Below are positions 1 to 8,288 of a DNA stretch of 64,000 nucleotides, in pieces. Made by a program: the position numbers and the translations under genes. The DNA comes from Marinomonas colpomeniae. GTDB taxonomy: Bacteria; Pseudomonadota; Gammaproteobacteria; Pseudomonadales; Marinomonadaceae. How positions within the stretch are numbered: position 1 is the first letter of the stretch; the number at the start of each line of letters is the position of its first letter. The notes under the pieces are model-generated. The model was not told the origin of the DNA. It ran no database searches and saw only the letters and a program-made list of their open reading frames with translations. Location of the stretch: NCBI RefSeq assembly GCF_014803385.1, contig NZ_JACYFC010000006.1, positions 57,478-121,477 of the forward strand, read 5' to 3'.

Positions 1-20
1 AAGCAAAGTTTGTGAAATTC

Positions 21-29
21 TGGTATAGT
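21..29 (+). promoter_or_regulatory. possible extended -10 promoter element
   Basis: The sequence TGGTATAGT fits an extended -10 hexamer (TGn-TATAGT). It lies 34 bases before the first start codon of the window, at 63. No good -35 hexamer can be placed 17 bases upstream because the window begins there. Seen in sequence, but weak as evidence. Confidence 0.3.
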
Positions 30-62
30 CCTTGTTCAATCAAATAACAAGGACTATTTATC

Positions 63-254
63 ATGGCAACTAAGAAAAAACAGCCAGCTGCTTCGGAAAC
101 GTCGGAATCCATTGAAAAGCAGATGCAAGAGTTCCTTGCCCGTGGTGGAGAGATAGATAAAATTGATTCAGGTGTTAGTGGACAATCTCAGTTAACAGGA
201 TCACGTCATATTTCCCTTGGAAACAGTAAAACAAAACCACAAACTCCATCTTAA
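63..254 (+). CDS. small charged protein with SutA-like tail motif
   Basis: A 63-residue soluble protein with a Lys/Ala/Ser-rich, probably disordered N-terminus and a central segment EFLARGGEIDKID. The AAGGA about 9 bases before the ATG supports the start. The segment (F-L-A-R-G-G followed by an acidic/hydrophobic stretch) recalls the C-terminal part of SutA, a small RNA-polymerase-binding regulator of Pseudomonas (EEFLSRGGKVQEI), but the acidic N-terminal half of SutA is missing. The reading frame is well supported; the link to SutA is inference from memory of that motif. A small unrelated conserved protein is equally possible. It stands alone, with 190 bases before the next gene. Confidence 0.65.
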   Translation: MATKKKQPAASETSESIEKQMQEFLARGGEIDKIDSGVSGQSQLTGSRHISLGNSKTKPQTPS

Positions 255-302
255 AGTTTAAGGTTTTTTACCTTTCATAAATATCTTCTGTTTCCATTTG
301 TA

Positions 303-380
303 CGCCAACTCTATAGAAACCGTTCTAGAGTGATTACCCTAACATCTGGTTAGACACCCTAAAATGAACATAGGTTGGCG
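303..380. other. potential structured RNA (7-bp closing stem with two inner hairpins)
   Basis: The arms CGCCAAC (303-309) and GTTGGCG (374-380) are perfectly complementary. Between them are a hairpin ACTCTA(TA)GAA/TTCTAGAGT (308-331, with a 2-base bulge and 4-base loop) and a hairpin CTAAC/GTTAG (339-353). The element lies between two small genes and would fold on either strand. It has no T-loop or 3' CCA, so it is not a tRNA. Chance pairing is possible. Confidence 0.25.
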
Positions 381-446
381 CCTCAAATCCACAGTTATCA
401 ATTGAATTCAGACTTCTAGTCTACTTCCATGAAAGATGAATATATT

Positions 447-647
447 ATGCTTACCGAATCTGATCGTGCATTTTTTCAGCCTAAATGGCGTCGTGTTGCA
501 GCTACTTTATTCTGCGTTGCTTGGTCCATTGTAGAATGGATGTCTAATGAACCAATTTGGGCCATGATGGCAGCAGGCATAACGACTTACTGTTTATGGA
601 ATTTTTTCTACAAATTCGACGACAGTAAAGACTCATCTTCCGAGTAA
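447..647 (+). CDS. small two-helix membrane protein, function unknown
   Basis: A 66-residue protein, or 72 if translation starts at the upstream ATG at 429. I prefer 447 because the product then begins MLTESDRAFFQP, which looks like a conserved N-terminus, and a purine-rich GAAAGA lies 11-16 bases upstream; neither start has a strong ribosome site. Two hydrophobic stretches (roughly residues 17-33 and 37-53) are separated by the short loop MSNEP, and an acidic Ser-rich tail follows (DDSKDSSSE). Positive residues before the first helix (KWRR) favour a cytoplasmic N-terminus. Similar short membrane proteins occur in other gammaproteobacteria, but I cannot assign a function. No operon partner is visible. 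Confidence 0.6.
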   Translation: MLTESDRAFFQPKWRRVAATLFCVAWSIVEWMSNEPIWAMMAAGITTYCLWNFFYKFDDSKDSSSE

Positions 648-801
648 TATTTTTAGTATTTCCTTTATATTGCACGACTTCACACTTCTTAAAATAAGGT
701 GTCGTCACATTTTTGCCACGCAATCGTCACGTCATCGTAATATTCACACTCTACCCTCACTGTAAGCCAACTAAAGACACTTACAAACGAGGAGCAACAC
801 T

Positions 802-2517
802 GTGATACAAGTCGAGCAAATGATTGTTAATAAATCTCCTCAATTTTTCGACAAAAGCCCACTTATTACACGCCCTACGTTAAGCGTATTAAAACGTTTA
901 TTCCACGAAAGTGAAGTTAATCAATTCCTGGAAACCAACTACGGCTGTGTCGGCTTCGAATTTATTGATCGTGTGTTAGATCATTTCAACTTCAGCTATC
1001 AAGTGAGCCAAGTAGATCGTCGCAATATTCCCGCTAGCGGGCGAGCTATGATCATTGCAAACCACCCTCTTGGCGCTTTAGATGGCTTAGCGTTACTAAG
1101 ATTAATTGGTGAAATTAGATCCGATGTAAAAATTGTCGCTAATGACCTACTTATGGGATTTGACGGATTAAAAAATCTCGTTTTACCCGTAGACAATATC
1201 GGTGGAAAAACAGGTCGACAGCAACTCAAAGCGATTATGAACTGTCTTCACAATGAAGAAGCTGTCATTATTTTTCCTGCTGGTGAAGTCTCTCGCCTAT
1301 CTCCAAGTGGTGTAAAAGACCAAAACTGGAACCAGAATTACTTAAAACTCGCTCAAAAGACAAACAGCCCTCTGTTGCCGGTTCATATTGGTGGTCGTAA
1401 TTCTATGCTGTTTTATACTAGCTCATTGTTATATCGGCCGCTTTCAACCATTCAACTTGCGAATGAAATGTTTCGTCAAAAAAATCGTAAAATCCCAATG
1501 CAAGTTGGCCAAGCTATCCCTATTCAAGAATTAGCTAAATTACCTCTTAGCGATAAAGAAAAAAACAAACTAGTGAAACGTCATTTGTACCGAATAGCTA
1601 AAGGGAAAAAACCGTTATTAAAAACAGAAAAAACGGTTGAGCACCCACAAAATCGACAACAAATAAAACTAGAATTGAAACAGTCTGAACACCTTGGAAG
1701 CACCAAAGACAACAAACAAATTTACTTGTTTGACTACGATCCAATGTCCGTCACCATGAAGGAGATTGGTCGTTTACGCGAGATTGCTTTTCGTAAGGTA
1801 GGCGAAGGGACTGGCGAGCGTTCTGACTTGGATAAATTCGATCAACATTATCGTCACCTTATTCTTTGGGATGAAGAAGCATTAGAAATTGTTGGTGCTT
1901 ATCGCATCGGTGAAGTCGCTCGTTATATGAAAGAAGACAAACCGAATTCTATTTATAGTGCTGAATTATTTAAGTATTCCTGCGACATGGAACCTTACTT
2001 CGAACAAGGTATTGAACTTGGTCGCAGCTTTATTCAACCTAAATATTGGGGCAAGCGCAGCTTAGATTATTTATGGTATGGCATTGGTGCATATTTGGAT
2101 CGACACCCAGAAATACGCTACATGTTCGGCCCTGTTAGCTTAAGCAATAGTTACCCTCAAGCAGCCAAAGATTTCATTGTCTCTTTTTATAAGCTGTATT
2201 TTTCAGACAAAGAGCATTTAGCCCGATCTTTTACGCCATACCAAGTAAATATAGAGCATGCAGAAATTATTTCAGGCGTTTTCTGCGGAGACAATTACGA
2301 AGAAGATTTTAGAGTACTAAAGGAACAACTCAGTCATTTCGGTGCCAGTGTTCCAACACTCTTTAAGCAATACAGTGAACTGTGTGAACCTGGTGGTGTA
2401 CGCTTCTTAGACTTTGGAGTCGATGCCGACTTTGGCTACTGCGTAGACGGTTTAGTCCTAGTAGACCTAACCACAGTTAAAGAAGCGAAACATAAACGCT
2501 ACCGAGGCCACAATTAA
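802..2517 (+). CDS. bifunctional O-/N-acyltransferase, OlsF-like (ornithine lipid synthesis)
   Basis: A 571-residue protein with two acyltransferase domains. The N-terminal third is a PlsC-type glycerophosphate acyltransferase fold: NHPLGALDG at 87-95 (His88 and Asp94, the HX5D variant of the HX4D motif) and FPAGEVSR near 160. After a Lys-rich linker (about 265-310) comes a GNAT/hemolysin-type N-acyltransferase domain (about 315-560) like OlsB. This order matches OlsF of Serratia, whose C-terminal domain acylates ornithine on nitrogen and whose N-terminal domain adds the second acyl chain. Translation starts at GTG 802 behind GAGGAG (790-795). The assignment to OlsF is inference from domain order; a hemolysin-like acyltransferase acting on another amine is the alternative. 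It appears monocistronic. Confidence 0.75.
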   Translation: MIQVEQMIVNKSPQFFDKSPLITRPTLSVLKRLFHESEVNQFLETNYGCVGFEFIDRVLDHFNFSYQVSQVDRRNIPASGRAMIIANHPLGALDGLALLRLIGEIRSDVKIVANDLLMGFDGLKNLVLPVDNIGGKTGRQQLKAIMNCLHNEEAVIIFPAGEVSRLSPSGVKDQNWNQNYLKLAQKTNSPLLPVHIGGRNSMLFYTSSLLYRPLSTIQLANEMFRQKNRKIPMQVGQAIPIQELAKLPLSDKEKNKLVKRHLYRIAKGKKPLLKTEKTVEHPQNRQQIKLELKQSEHLGSTKDNKQIYLFDYDPMSVTMKEIGRLREIAFRKVGEGTGERSDLDKFDQHYRHLILWDEEALEIVGAYRIGEVARYMKEDKPNSIYSAELFKYSCDMEPYFEQGIELGRSFIQPKYWGKRSLDYLWYGIGAYLDRHPEIRYMFGPVSLSNSYPQAAKDFIVSFYKLYFSDKEHLARSFTPYQVNIEHAEIISGVFCGDNYEEDFRVLKEQLSHFGASVPTLFKQYSELCEPGGVRFLDFGVDADFGYCVDGLVLVDLTTVKEAKHKRYRGHN

Positions 2518-2518
2518 A

Positions 2519-2656
2519 TTACGACTTTGGGTCGTGATGGTGACTATGGGAGTGATGATCATAGTCCTTCTCCGGTTGTTTGAAAAAAACCAGATATATT
2601 ATTTTCATCACAAGAATGACACTTAACACGATAAGAACTATCATTTGAAATTCCAT
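2519..2656 (-). CDS. 45-residue single-helix microprotein with His-rich tail
   Basis: This gene was found by reading the minus strand. The ATG at 2656 is preceded by AGAGGTG at good spacing and the frame closes with TAA at 2519. The product starts MEFQMIVLIVLSVILVMKII: one membrane helix of about 20 residues with almost no N-terminal tail. It ends in a tail rich in Asp and His (DYDHHSHSHHHDPK), with six His in eight residues. That tail could bind Zn, Ni or Cu. No family comes to mind. It converges on the acyltransferase gene, whose stop ends 2 bases away. The ribosome site, the clean membrane helix and the non-random tail argue that it is translated; its function is unknown. Confidence 0.6.
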   Translation of the reverse strand: MEFQMIVLIVLSVILVMKIIYLVFFKQPEKDYDHHSHSHHHDPKS

Positions 2657-2968
2657 AAAAACACCTCTGCTGTTTTTTTAGATGTCGTTTCAGTATAGAT
2701 GACCAACACAGTTATAAATGTATATTTGCACTGCTGGTTAGACTGTAAAAGCATTAGAAACATATCACTATATTCCAAAAAACAAGCGCTAAAAAAGTGC
2801 ATGAGATTCCGATTTCAATAATAAAAAGATAGACAAAACTACACTGTGAAAAACACACTCAACTTTCCTTCAAGAAATTAATTACTTAGAAAATATGGCG
2901 TAAGCTTTGCTTGTTAAAACAACTTACCCTCAGGCTTTTGCAGTAGCCTTTATTTTGTCCTCAGGACT
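2657..2968. other. AT-rich intergenic region, 312 bp
   Basis: This stretch separates the minus-strand microprotein from the plus-strand CBM48 gene and must hold both divergent promoters. I see AT-rich sequence and no convincing -35/-10 pair, hairpin or further reading frame with a ribosome site. Confidence 0.5.
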
Positions 2969-2980
2969 ATGGAGCTAACA

Positions 2981-3286
2981 ATGATTGAGAAAACCTATTT
3001 AAAAACCAAACCTCAATGCAAAGTAAAATTCACCTTACCTTCAGAAGCTATTGGCGAAGCAACAAAAATTTCTGTTGTCGGTGATTTTAATAATTGGGAT
3101 GCTTCTGCAACCCCATTAAGCAAGAAAAAAACAGGTGAGTATTCCTCTACATTAAAACTAGATATTGACCATACATACCAATTTCGATATGTCATTGATG
3201 ACGGTAGCTGGCTAAATGATGAGATGGCGGATTCTTATGTGCAGAGCCCAATTAGCCAAGATACAAACAGCGTTTTATACCTTTAA
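2981..3286 (+). CDS. CBM48/AMPK-glycogen-binding-like single-domain protein
   Basis: A 101-residue protein made almost entirely of one early-set Ig-like domain of the CBM48/isoamylase N-terminal type. The diagnostic stretch SVVGDFNNWDA is followed by the predicted beta strands and the ending NSVLYL. In this family the domain binds glycogen-like glucans or acts as an interaction module; no catalytic domain is attached. I chose the ATG at 2981 because GGAG (2971-2974) sits 6 bases before it; the upstream ATG at 2969 overlaps that ribosome site. Free-standing copies occur in many marine gammaproteobacteria, where their role is unknown. No glycogen genes are nearby. Confidence 0.85.
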   Translation: MIEKTYLKTKPQCKVKFTLPSEAIGEATKISVVGDFNNWDASATPLSKKKTGEYSSTLKLDIDHTYQFRYVIDDGSWLNDEMADSYVQSPISQDTNSVLYL

Positions 3287-3297
3287 CTTGAAACAGA

Positions 3298-3338
3298 TCT
3301 GCGCCTTTTCATACACAGAATATATAACAAGGCGCAGA
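3298..3338 (+). terminator. hairpin after CBM48 gene
   Basis: TCTGCGCCTT (3298-3307) pairs perfectly with AAGGCGCAGA (3329-3338) over a 21-base loop, starting 12 bases after the stop codon. The T tract that should follow is weak (CCTTATTCC), so this may be a terminator or only an mRNA-stabilising stem. Confidence 0.4.
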
Positions 3339-3465
3339 CCTTATTCCATATCCTCTCACCTTCTCCCATAACGACACATTAACGTCATAAATAGCGAATA
3401 AGCTTTCCTTTAGCGTCCCAAAAACACCAGCGACTGCCATTACATAATAAAAATGTGTACAATTG

Positions 3466-3493
3466 TTTTTATTAAACGCTCGTTTAATAAAAA
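3466..3493. promoter_or_regulatory. BetI-like operator upstream of betBA
   Basis: A perfect 28-bp palindrome: TTTTTATTAAACG, the spacer CT, then CGTTTAATAAAAA. The core TTAAACG-CT-CGTTTAA has the form of known BetI (TetR family) sites, which centre on TTGAACG-nn-CGTTCAA. It lies 76 bases before the betB start. A possible promoter (TTGTTT 3463-3468, 16-base spacer, TAATAA 3485-3490) would be covered by the operator, which fits repression relieved by choline. The palindrome is seen directly; naming BetI is inference, and no betI gene lies in the window. Confidence 0.65.
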
Positions 3494-3568
3494 CCAAAAC
3501 GAGCAATACAAACCGATGCATCTGCTACACTAGAGCATCGAACAGCAAACGAATTAAAGAGGTTTACC

Positions 3569-5026
3569 ATGGCACATCAACAGCAATACATTCACGGTCG
3601 TTACCATGCATCAACTAGTGGGGAACATTTCGACACTATCAACCCGGCTACAGGAGAGGTGATTGCCACTGTTGAACACGCAGGACAAGCTGAGTTAGAC
3701 GCTGCTGTTGAATCTGCCAAAAAAGGCCAAAAAATTTGGGCAGCAATGAGTCCTGTAGAACGCGGTCGTATTCTTAAAAAAGCCGCTGAATTGCTTCGTG
3801 ACAACAACGAAGATCTTGCTCGTCTAGAGGTATTAGACACAGGTAAACCACTACAAGAAGCCATTTGCGTAGACATCGAAACCGGTGCCGACGTTATTGA
3901 ATATTACGCAGGTCTAGCAGATAAAATTCAAGGTGAATACCAAGACCTTGGTAACGGAAACTTCTTCTATACTCGTCGTGAACCATTAGGAATTTGTGCT
4001 GGTATTGGCGCATGGAACTATCCGATACAAATCGCTATGTGGAAGTCTGGCCCTGCGCTTGCTGCTGGTAATGCGATGATATTTAAACCATCTGAAGAAA
4101 CACCTCTAACAGCGCTTAAACTTGCTGAAATTTACACCCAGGCAGGTTTGCCAGATGGTGTTTTCAACGTTATTCAAGGTGATGGTCGTACCGGCCAAAT
4201 GATTACCGCGCACCCAGAAATCGATAAAGTCTCTTTCACTGGTGAAGTAGGAACAGGTAAAAAAGTCATGGCCGCTTCTGCTCAGTCTTTAAAAGATGTG
4301 ACCATGGAACTGGGTGGTAAATCGCCAATGATCATTTTCCCAGATATGCCTGTTGATCAAGCCGTTTCTGCCGCTATGTTGGCTAATTTCTACACCCAAG
4401 GGGAAGTCTGTACAAACGGCACACGTGTATTTGTTCACGCAGACATCATGGACGCTTTCACTAAAGAACTTAAAGTTCGTACAGAAGCTATGATCATTGG
4501 AGATCCAATGGACATGGCCACGCAAGTTGGAGCTTTGATTTCTAAAGATCACATGAACAAAGTATTAGGCTACATACAGGCAGCAAAAGACGCTGGTGCA
4601 ACCTTACTTTGTGGTGGCTATCAAGTGACTGAAAACGGCTTAGATAAAGGCGCATTTGTTGCGCCGACTGTATTCACTAATTGCACCGATGATATGCCTC
4701 AAGTACGAGACGAGATCTTCGGACCTGTAATGTCGGTATTAAGCTTCACAGAAGAAGATGAAGTTATTAAACGCGCTAACGACACTAAATTTGGTTTAGC
4801 CGCAGGTGTATTTACGAAAGACTTCGCTCGTGCTCATCGTGTTATTGGCCAAATGCAGGCTGGTATTTGCTGGATTAACGCTTGGGGCTCTTCTCCTGCT
4901 GAAATGCCTGTAGGCGGCTACAAAGAATCCGGTGTTGGTCGTGAAAACGGCATCGATACTTTATACCATTACACACAAACTAAGAGCGTATTTGTCGATC
5001 TTAACGACGTTCAAAACCCTTACTAA
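3569..5026 (+). CDS. betB: betaine aldehyde dehydrogenase
   Basis: A 485-residue NAD(P)-dependent aldehyde dehydrogenase that oxidises betaine aldehyde to glycine betaine, the second step of osmoprotectant synthesis from choline. The catalytic pair is visible: Glu247 in TMELGGKSP and Cys281 in GEVCTNGTR. Length matches E. coli BetB (490). The start at 3569 has AGAGG at normal spacing. The gene lies 16 bases ahead of betA, which fixes its identity within a superfamily of similar dehydrogenases. Expression is probably controlled from the palindrome at 3466-3493. Unlike the common betIBA or betTIBA arrangement, no betI precedes it. Confidence 0.95.
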   Translation: MAHQQQYIHGRYHASTSGEHFDTINPATGEVIATVEHAGQAELDAAVESAKKGQKIWAAMSPVERGRILKKAAELLRDNNEDLARLEVLDTGKPLQEAICVDIETGADVIEYYAGLADKIQGEYQDLGNGNFFYTRREPLGICAGIGAWNYPIQIAMWKSGPALAAGNAMIFKPSEETPLTALKLAEIYTQAGLPDGVFNVIQGDGRTGQMITAHPEIDKVSFTGEVGTGKKVMAASAQSLKDVTMELGGKSPMIIFPDMPVDQAVSAAMLANFYTQGEVCTNGTRVFVHADIMDAFTKELKVRTEAMIIGDPMDMATQVGALISKDHMNKVLGYIQAAKDAGATLLCGGYQVTENGLDKGAFVAPTVFTNCTDDMPQVRDEIFGPVMSVLSFTEEDEVIKRANDTKFGLAAGVFTKDFARAHRVIGQMQAGICWINAWGSSPAEMPVGGYKESGVGRENGIDTLYHYTQTKSVFVDLNDVQNPY

Positions 5027-5054
5027 ACGAGACTCTTACTAAATGGGAAAAGTC

Positions 5055-6722
5055 ATGACAAACGAAATTTATGATTACGTCATCGTTGGTGCTGGTTCCG
5101 CTGGATGTGTATTGGCTGATCGACTGACAGAAAGCGGTGAACACAAGGTACTTTTATTAGAAATGGGCGGTTCGGATAAAAGTATTTTTATCCAAATGCC
5201 AACCGCCTTGTCTTACCCAATGAACTCAGATAAATACGCTTGGCAGTTTCATTCAGACAAAGAGCCAGGCCTAGACAACCGAGAAATGCATTGCCCTCGT
5301 GGTAAAGTGTTGGGGGGCTCATCTTCGATTAATGGCATGGTCTATGTTCGTGGTCACGCGTGTGATTTTGACCAGTGGGAAGAAAACGGTGCAGCTGGCT
5401 GGAATTACCAAACTTGCTTGCCCTACTTTAAAAAAGCAGAGTCTTGGAAAGACGGCGCAGATACTTACCGCGGTGGCGAAGGTCCGTTGTCGACAAATAA
5501 CGGCAACGACATGACTTATAATCCCTTGTATCAAGCTTTTATTGATGCGGGTAACCAAGCAGGCTATGGCGAAACAGCCGACTACAATGGTCACCGTCAA
5601 GAGGGCTTTGGCCCAATGCATATGACGGTGAAAAATGGCGTTCGTGCGTCTACCTCTAATGCCTATTTACGTCGTGCAATGAAACGCTCTAATCTGACTT
5701 TAAAAACAGGTGTACTTAGCCACAAAGTCATTTTTGATGGTAAAAAAGCGGTTGGCATTGAGTTCAGTAAAAATGGCAAAACAAGCCAAGTGAACGCGAG
5801 CAAAGAAGTGATTCTTTCCGCAGGTTCTGTTGGCTCCCCACAATTACTACAATTGTCTGGCGTGGGTCCAAAAGACGTATTAGAAAAAGCAGCTGTACCA
5901 CTGGTTCATGAATTGCCAGGTGTGGGTGAAAACTTACAAGACCACTTGGAAGTGTATTTCCAATATCGTTGTACACAGCCAACAACCTTAAACGGTAAAC
6001 TAAACTTAATTAGTAAAGGCTTAATTGGTACACGTTGGATGTTATTCAAAAGTGGCTTAGGTGCAACGAATCACTTTGAATCTTGTGGTTTCATTCGCTC
6101 TCGTGCAGGGCTGAAAGCACCAAACATTCAATATCATTTCTTACCAGCGGCGATGCGTTACGATGGCCAAGCGGCATTTGATGGTCATGGTTTCCAAGTA
6201 CATGTTGGTCCAAACAAACCAGAAAGCCGTGGTAAGTTATGGATTGAGTCGTCTGACCCTGCCGCAAAGCCTCGTATCTTATTCAATTACATTTCAACAG
6301 AACAAGACAAACAAGACTGGCGCGATACGATTCGCCTGACTCGTGAAGTTCTTCAGCAACCGGCATTAGATGCATACCGCGGAGAAGAGATTCAACCTGG
6401 TATGAATATTCAGAGTGATGAAGATATTGATCAGTGGGTAAAAGAGAACGTAGAAAGTGCCTACCATCCATCTTGTACCTGTAAAATGGGTGATGACAAT
6501 GACCCGATGGCGGTATTGAATGAAGCCTGCCAAGTTCGCGGTATCGAGAACTTACGTGTAGTAGATTCTTCTATATTCCCAACGATCACCAATGGTAACT
6601 TGAATGCGCCAACCATTATGGTGGCTGAAAAAGCAGCTGACATAATTCTAGGAAAAGACGCGCTACCTAGCCTGAATGTGCCAGTTTGGATTCACCCAGA
6701 ATACGAAACCAAACAGCGTTAA
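5055..6722 (+). CDS. betA: choline dehydrogenase
   Basis: A GMC-family flavoprotein of about 555 residues that oxidises choline to betaine aldehyde, passing electrons to the membrane respiratory chain. The N-terminal FAD site reads GAGSAG (12-17). GMC signatures follow ([28 protein letters not shown]). The catalytic His lies near residue 471 in HPSCTCKMG, and the C-terminal FAD-binding segment [17 protein letters not shown] is intact. The frame is open from ATG 5043, but I favour ATG 5055: the product then begins [14 protein letters not shown], in line with the family, and GGGAAAAG upstream can serve as ribosome site. It is the second gene of the betBA operon, followed by a strong terminator. 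Confidence 0.95.
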   Translation: MTNEIYDYVIVGAGSAGCVLADRLTESGEHKVLLLEMGGSDKSIFIQMPTALSYPMNSDKYAWQFHSDKEPGLDNREMHCPRGKVLGGSSSINGMVYVRGHACDFDQWEENGAAGWNYQTCLPYFKKAESWKDGADTYRGGEGPLSTNNGNDMTYNPLYQAFIDAGNQAGYGETADYNGHRQEGFGPMHMTVKNGVRASTSNAYLRRAMKRSNLTLKTGVLSHKVIFDGKKAVGIEFSKNGKTSQVNASKEVILSAGSVGSPQLLQLSGVGPKDVLEKAAVPLVHELPGVGENLQDHLEVYFQYRCTQPTTLNGKLNLISKGLIGTRWMLFKSGLGATNHFESCGFIRSRAGLKAPNIQYHFLPAAMRYDGQAAFDGHGFQVHVGPNKPESRGKLWIESSDPAAKPRILFNYISTEQDKQDWRDTIRLTREVLQQPALDAYRGEEIQPGMNIQSDEDIDQWVKENVESAYHPSCTCKMGDDNDPMAVLNEACQVRGIENLRVVDSSIFPTITNGNLNAPTIMVAEKAADIILGKDALPSLNVPVWIHPEYETKQR

Positions 6723-6752
6723 TCTTCGTTATATCCCTGTATTTCATGACAT

Positions 6753-6789
6753 AAAAACACCAAGCTGGATCAGTTTGGTGTTTTTATTT
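6753..6789. terminator. bidirectional terminator between betA and the lipoprotein gene
   Basis: AAAAACACCAA (6753-6763) pairs with TTGGTGTTTTT (6775-6785) and is followed by ATTTT on the plus strand. The A-rich left arm gives a T tract on the minus strand, so it can end betA and the convergent gene ending at 6835. Confidence 0.85.
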
Positions 6790-6834
6790 TAAGCAATAAA
6801 TATCTATTTAAAAAAATGATTACTTCATCATTTA

Positions 6835-7338
6835 TTATTTGTAAGTAGATAGGTATTTATCCAAAGTTTCTTGGCTTGCCGCTTTAACTGTCATGCCATT
6901 TGGACCTGTGCCAATACTAGTATACTGTTTTGCTGGCTCGCCATGTTCTTCAAAGAAAGCTAAATCTTCAGAGCCTTCTTCAAATACCCAAAGACGACCG
7001 TCTTCTACTTGCGTTGTAAAGCCGTCAATGTCGAATTCAGAACCACCAGAGATAGCTTTTAGATACTTATCCAAAGACTCTTGGCTTGCTGCTTTAAGTG
7101 TCATGCCTTCTGGACCAGAACCAATATTAGTGAACTGCTTTGCTGGCTCACCATGCTCTTTAAAGAATGCTAATTCTTCGGAATCTTCTTCAAACACCCA
7201 AAGCCGACCGTCTTCTATTTCCGTTTTAAAGCCTTCAATATCGTACTTAGAAGCCATAGAAGACTCAGAAGAAATAGAAGAGCAAGCACTTAGAGCGCCG
7301 CCCAAAAACATGGCAATAACAAGTTTGCTTTTATTCAT
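6835..7338 (-). CDS. lipoprotein with two tandem copies of a ~65-residue domain
   Basis: A 167-residue protein. I chose ATG 7338 (ribosome site GAAGG) over the open upstream extension because it gives a clean lipoprotein signal, MNKSKLVIAMFLGGALSAC, with the lipobox Cys at residue 19. The mature part contains two copies of one domain: each has the pattern EDGRLWVFEE-S-L-FF-EHGEPAK, then GP-GMT-KAASQE-LDKYL. The copies are very similar, so the duplication looks recent or is held by selection. I do not recognise the domain. A periplasm-facing outer-membrane or inner-membrane lipoprotein is likely: Ser follows the Cys, which suggests outer-membrane sorting. Confidence 0.8.
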   Translation of the reverse strand: MNKSKLVIAMFLGGALSACSSISSESSMASKYDIEGFKTEIEDGRLWVFEEDSEELAFFKEHGEPAKQFTNIGSGPEGMTLKAASQESLDKYLKAISGGSEFDIDGFTTQVEDGRLWVFEEGSEDLAFFEEHGEPAKQYTSIGTGPNGMTVKAASQETLDKYLSTYK

Positions 7339-7513
7339 AATAGTACCTTCATAAGATGGATTTTTTAAAATTGAATAAACCCATAATGAAAGACTTACAT
7401 TACAAAAAAATGACAAACACCACTCACCTGATATTTTTTTTCATATATGTTAATTTTCACATATAAAGCATCAAAGACGCCTCTTGTTTCGACAAACTAT
7501 CGAATAATTAGAC

Positions 7514-7921
7514 TTAATCTTCATAACTCGACTCTTCAATCGGACTTTCAACAACCTTGTATCGTTTTCGCTTAACATCAAACCGATACCAAACACCTTT
7601 ACTAGTAAAGTAATCTTGGCTCTTGTAGCGAATGACTCGATGCTCTTCAGGGATTTCGTCTACCCATACTCCTGGAGATGGCGTAATAACGGTATAGCCC
7701 CGAGGCGAATCCGACTCTCGATAAAAAACACCATCTGAATAATAGGTACGGTTATCTATTACAGTATGACGATGAGGCAAAGTTGTAAAAACAGAACCAA
7801 TGGCGATGCCTGTGCCTAATGCGAGCAATCCAAAAGGAGCGCCACCAAACCCTCTAGGTCCGCCAGCACAGCCAGCTAAAGTAAGACAACAACTAAGAGC
7901 AATAATAGAGCGAAACGTCAT
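7514..7921 (-). CDS. small lipoprotein, DUF6515-like
   Basis: A 135-residue protein with the lipoprotein signal MTFRSIIALSCCLTLAGCAG (Cys18), then a Gly-rich hydrophobic stretch (about 20-45) and a Tyr-rich C-terminal part with repeated short units (TYYSDGVFYRE and, later, DYFTSKGVWYRFD). This pattern of YY/F-x-x-GVxYR units resembles the DUF6515 type of periplasmic protein; the comparison is from memory. The start has a strong GAGGAAAGGG. It lies 20 bases downstream of the EF-hand gene, so the two are probably co-transcribed. Function unknown. Confidence 0.75.
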   Translation of the reverse strand: MTFRSIIALSCCLTLAGCAGGPRGFGGAPFGLLALGTGIAIGSVFTTLPHRHTVIDNRTYYSDGVFYRESDSPRGYTVITPSPGVWVDEIPEEHRVIRYKSQDYFTSKGVWYRFDVKRKRYKVVESPIEESSYED

Positions 7922-7941
7922 AACCCTTTCCTCAATCTTAA

Positions 7942-8196
7942 TTAATGATTAGGTGGTTCAGGTAATTCGTTTTTTGTTAACGAACCGCTACCGTCTATGT
8001 CAAAGCGTTCGAAGTCATCGAGTAAAGGCCCTTTAAGCTCATCTTTTGTTAGAACCTCATCACCATTAGAATCCATCTGATCAAAAGATGGTGGCTCTTT
8101 CGGTGGCTGTCCATTAGCCAAGCTGCTTACAGAGAAAAGAGATAAAATACTTGCCGTCATAACAGGCAAAAATACCGTAGATAATATTGTCTTCAT
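7942..8196 (-). CDS. secreted EF-hand calcium-binding protein
   Basis: An 84-residue protein with a signal peptide (about 1-28, ending SSLANG) and two canonical EF-hand loops: DSNGDEVLTKDE (42-53) and DIDGSGSLTKNE (66-77). Both have Asp/Asn/Ser ligands at positions 1, 3 and 5 and Glu at 12, so calcium binding is very likely. The protein is almost only the EF-hand pair plus a Pro-rich linker. It is the first gene of a pair with the lipoprotein at 7514 and lies 92 bases downstream of a BaeSR-like system, which could control it. A calcium buffer or sensor in the periplasm is the inferred role. Confidence 0.85.
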   Translation of the reverse strand: MKTILSTVFLPVMTASILSLFSVSSLANGQPPKEPPSFDQMDSNGDEVLTKDELKGPLLDDFERFDIDGSGSLTKNELPEPPNH

Positions 8197-8288
8197 AATG
8201 TACTTCCTGAGTGTGTATAAAACACTAAATAGATAATGGAACAGGGAAAGTATATTTCGAAAACTTGTACTGAATATGGAGAAAACGC

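Noticed and set aside
303..380. tRNA-like gene, because of the 7-bp closing stem
   Set aside because: No T-loop, anticodon arm geometry or acceptor end on either strand; only a generic structured element can be claimed.
3309..3521. 70-codon minus-strand frame between the CBM48 gene and betB
   Set aside because: No ribosome site, composition unlike a protein, and it overlaps both the hairpin at 3298-3338 and the operator at 3466-3493.
6893..7354. 153-codon plus-strand frame opposite the duplicated lipoprotein
   Set aside because: It is an antisense shadow; its own apparent repeat is only the mirror of the real domain duplication on the minus strand.
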